7,186 bases of DNA from Deltaproteobacteria bacterium (GTDB taxonomy: Bacteria; Desulfobacterota_B; Binatia; Bin18): positions 1-7,186 of the forward strand of contig JAAXHF010000447.1 of NCBI GenBank assembly GCA_012271025.1. The letters are read 5' to 3'. The notes beneath the pieces are model-generated. The model was given only the letters and a program-made list of their open reading frames with translations. It was not told the origin of the DNA and ran no database searches. The position numbers were made by a program, and so were the translations under genes. Of this stretch, positions 6,108 to 7,186 are shown piece after piece. How positions within the stretch are numbered: the stretch's first letter is position 1; each line of letters begins with the position of its first letter.

Positions 6108-6290
6108 ATGCAGAAAACAGGTTGGGAACAGTTCGTTGAAATCATCACCAAGCCCGACAATATCCCCATTGTCGGCTTGATGTTTCTGGTGTTGTACTTC
6201 ACCTGGCTCGCCTTTCGGGAAGGCCGCAAAAACGACCAACTGATCGAAGAGGGCCGGGCCGACGAAATCCTCGACGAGATGCAGAAATAG
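6108..6290 (+). CDS. Small single-helix membrane protein (60 aa) upstream of ferredoxin
   Basis: I do not recognise a named family. The 60-residue product has an amphipathic N-terminus (WEQFVEIITKPDNIPI), one transmembrane helix (about 20-37) and a charged C-terminal tail (FREGRKNDQLIEEGRADEI) ending in a short acidic/basic helix. From memory, short proteins with a PDNIPIVG-helix-charged-tail layout occur in deltaproteobacterial respiratory loci, but I cannot verify this. The ATG at 6108 is preferred over the open frame back to 5943, whose upstream part is low-complexity intergenic sequence overlapping the coxB start. No true Shine-Dalgarno is seen, only GGGG 5 bases upstream. It lies 11 bases before the ferredoxin gene, so it may tether or partner that protein at the membrane (inference). 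Confidence 0.78.
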   Translation: MQKTGWEQFVEIITKPDNIPIVGLMFLVLYFTWLAFREGRKNDQLIEEGRADEILDEMQK

Positions 6291-6301
6291 GGAGTGGCCG
6301 T

Positions 6302-6772
6302 ATGCCGTTCACCATCGTGGCGGAAAACTGCACCGGGTGTAGCGCCTGCGAGAAGCGCTGTCCGACCAAAGCCATCAGCGGCGAATCCAAAAAAGCCTAC
6401 TTCATCGAACCCTCGCTGTGTATCGACTGTGGGGCCTGCGGCGTGATCTGCCCCGACGCCGCCATCTTGGATACCTTCGGGACGGTGACCTCTGTCTTGA
6501 AGCGGGTTGAGCGGCCCATCGCGGTAGTCCATCTCGATAACTGCAACGGCTGTGGCGTGTGTATTGACGTGTGTCCTTTTGACTGTATCACGCCCTCGGT
6601 CCATAACGGTCCTCAGTACCTCGGCCGCGTCGATGTTGACGAAAAGACCTGCGTTGGCTGCCAGCTGTGCGAAGAGGTATGCGGCTGGGAGGGGATTTTC
6701 ATCATGCCCGGAGCGGACAAGGACGCCTTCCTCGGCACCATGGAGGAACAGGGCGACGAAGCCCCGGCCTGA
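6302..6772 (+). CDS. Ferredoxin-like protein with four [4Fe-4S] motifs
   Basis: The 156-residue soluble protein contains four complete CxxCxxCxxxC motifs: Cys10/13/16/20, Cys40/43/46/50, Cys81/84/87/91 and Cys117/120/123/127. The first, second and third are followed by Pro as in classical bacterial ferredoxins; the fourth is followed by Gly-Trp. This fits two fused 2[4Fe-4S] ferredoxin modules joined by a linker (about 57-75), giving up to four cubane clusters for electron transfer. An acidic tail ends the protein. There is no signal peptide or membrane helix, so it should be cytoplasmic. GGAG lies 7 bases before the ATG. Upstream is the small membrane protein and downstream rpmF. The electron donor and acceptor are unknown, and no catalytic subunit is nearby. 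An electron-transfer subunit acting with partners encoded elsewhere is the safest reading. Confidence 0.88.
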   Translation: MPFTIVAENCTGCSACEKRCPTKAISGESKKAYFIEPSLCIDCGACGVICPDAAILDTFGTVTSVLKRVERPIAVVHLDNCNGCGVCIDVCPFDCITPSVHNGPQYLGRVDVDEKTCVGCQLCEEVCGWEGIFIMPGADKDAFLGTMEEQGDEAPA

Positions 6773-6796
6773 GTCTGAGCGCAGAAAGGAAACCCT

Positions 6797-6997
6797 GTGG
6801 CGGTCCCCAAACGACGAACCTCGCGCACCAAACGCAACAAGCGGCGTGCCCACCACGCCCTGTCGGCCCCGGCGCTGCGGACGGATACCCAGACCGGTGA
6901 AACCCACCTGTCGCACCGCGCCCATATCGGCACCGACGGCGCGTATTACTATCGGGGTAGGCGGCTGACCGAGCCAATCGAAGAAGACGAGGAATAG
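6797..6997 (+). CDS. rpmF: 50S ribosomal protein L32 (cysteine-free form)
   Basis: A 66-residue basic protein of the large ribosomal subunit. MAVPKRRTSRTKRNKRRAHH at the N-terminus is the diagnostic L32 start, followed by HALSAPAL and the C-terminal YYYRGRRL. The two CxxC pairs of the zinc-ribbon form are absent; the matching segments read TDTQTGE and IGTDGAYY, as in the zinc-independent E. coli type. An acidic tail EPIEEDEE extends the end. The start is GTG at 6797 with AAAGGA 6 bases upstream. It lies 24 bases after the ferredoxin gene and probably shares its transcript. The usual neighbours of rpmF in many bacteria (a DUF177/YceD gene, plsX, fabH) are not seen on either side here. Confidence 0.95.
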   Translation: MAVPKRRTSRTKRNKRRAHHALSAPALRTDTQTGETHLSHRAHIGTDGAYYYRGRRLTEPIEEDEE

Positions 6998-7016
6998 CGA
7001 TCCGAGATTCGCATTC

Positions 7017-7045
7017 AGCCCGCATCTTTCGGTGCGGGCTTTTTT
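7017..7045 (+). terminator. Rho-independent terminator after rpmF
   Basis: AGCCCGCATC (7017-7026) pairs with GGTGCGGGCT (7031-7040), with one G-T wobble and a 4-base loop, and is followed by a run of six T (7040-7045). It begins 19 bases after the rpmF stop and closes the plus-strand cluster. Read from the convergent hisG side there is no downstream T-run, so it serves mainly the plus strand. Confidence 0.92.
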
Positions 7046-7059
7046 GCGCCCAGATGATC

Positions 7060-7185
7060 CTAGATTATTTTGTTCAGGGGATATTCGATAATCCCCACCG
7101 CGCCGTGTTTGATGAGCTGGGGGATCAGCTCTCTGACCCGGCTCTCGCTGATCACGCTCTCCACCGCAAACCACGGGGTCTTGTA
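7060..7185 (-). CDS. hisG: ATP phosphoribosyltransferase, C-terminal end (partial, enters from right edge)
   Basis: The final 41 codons before a TAG stop read [20 protein letters not shown], then a short linker and [11 protein letters not shown] at the end. This matches the C-terminal ACT-like regulatory domain of long-form HisG, which typically has AVxxVVxExxVxxLIPxLKxxGAxGIxxxPxxKxI. HisG joins ATP and PRPP in the first step of histidine synthesis, and the long form binds histidine in this domain as feedback inhibitor. The catalytic part lies outside the window, so the call rests on the tail alone. The gene is convergent to rpmF, with 62 bases between the two stops. Confidence 0.7.
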   Translation of the reverse strand, partial: YKTPWFAVESVISESRVRELIPQLIKHGAVGIIEYPLNKII

Positions 7186-7186
7186 C

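Noticed and set aside
5177..7174. A 665-residue open frame on the minus strand running through coxB and far upstream
   Set aside because: Only the part from 5944 down is subunit II. The upstream part is antisense to clear ferredoxin, small membrane protein and L32 genes, and coxB has its own good ribosome site at 5944.
1..7186. Mobile element, CRISPR array, tRNA or rRNA
   Set aside because: No repeat arrays, transposase-like proteins, terminal inverted repeats or RNA gene signatures were seen on either strand.

Overview
This window is ordinary GC-rich bacterial chromosome and centres on a respiratory operon. On the minus strand, read from about 5944 down past position 1, lies an aa3-type (A1 family) heme-copper cytochrome c oxidase operon in the order coxB (subunit II), coxA (subunit I), ctaA (heme A synthase), ctaB (heme O synthase), a 36-residue one-helix peptide, coxC (subunit III), a small CxxC membrane protein, and a second subunit III-like gene cut by the left edge. 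The genes are packed: ctaA/ctaB share ATGA, and the CxxC gene and second subunit III share TTGA. The exception is a 104-base gap between coxA and ctaA that holds two strong inverted repeats.

A 163-base divergent intergenic region (5945-6107) separates this operon from a plus-strand cluster: a 60-residue single-helix membrane protein, a 156-residue protein with four complete CxxCxxCxxxC [4Fe-4S] motifs, and ribosomal protein L32 (rpmF), closed by a strong Rho-independent terminator at 7017-7045. Convergent to it, entering from the right edge on the minus strand, are the last 41 codons of what is most likely hisG (ATP phosphoribosyltransferase, C-terminal domain).

Functionally, CtaB farnesylates heme B to heme O and CtaA oxidises heme O to heme A, the cofactor of CoxA. 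CoxB carries the CuA site that receives electrons from cytochrome c. CoxA contains all heme and CuB ligands and the D- and K-channel residues, so the enzyme should be a proton-pumping oxygen reductase of an aerobic or microaerobic organism. The small peptide and the CxxC protein are candidate accessory subunits or assembly factors by position only.

The organism is Gram-negative-like. The CtaA and subunit II sequence style, the four-cluster ferredoxin and the HisG tail remind me of deltaproteobacterial-grade or Tectomicrobia/Binatota-like lineages, but this is an impression and not a placement. I see no mobile elements, CRISPR arrays, tRNAs or rRNAs. I did not find a clearly new system. The points most worth checking are the coxA-ctaA hairpin pair, the overlooked 36-residue ORF, the CxxC protein, the paired subunit III genes and the possibly leaderless promoter at 6069-6108.
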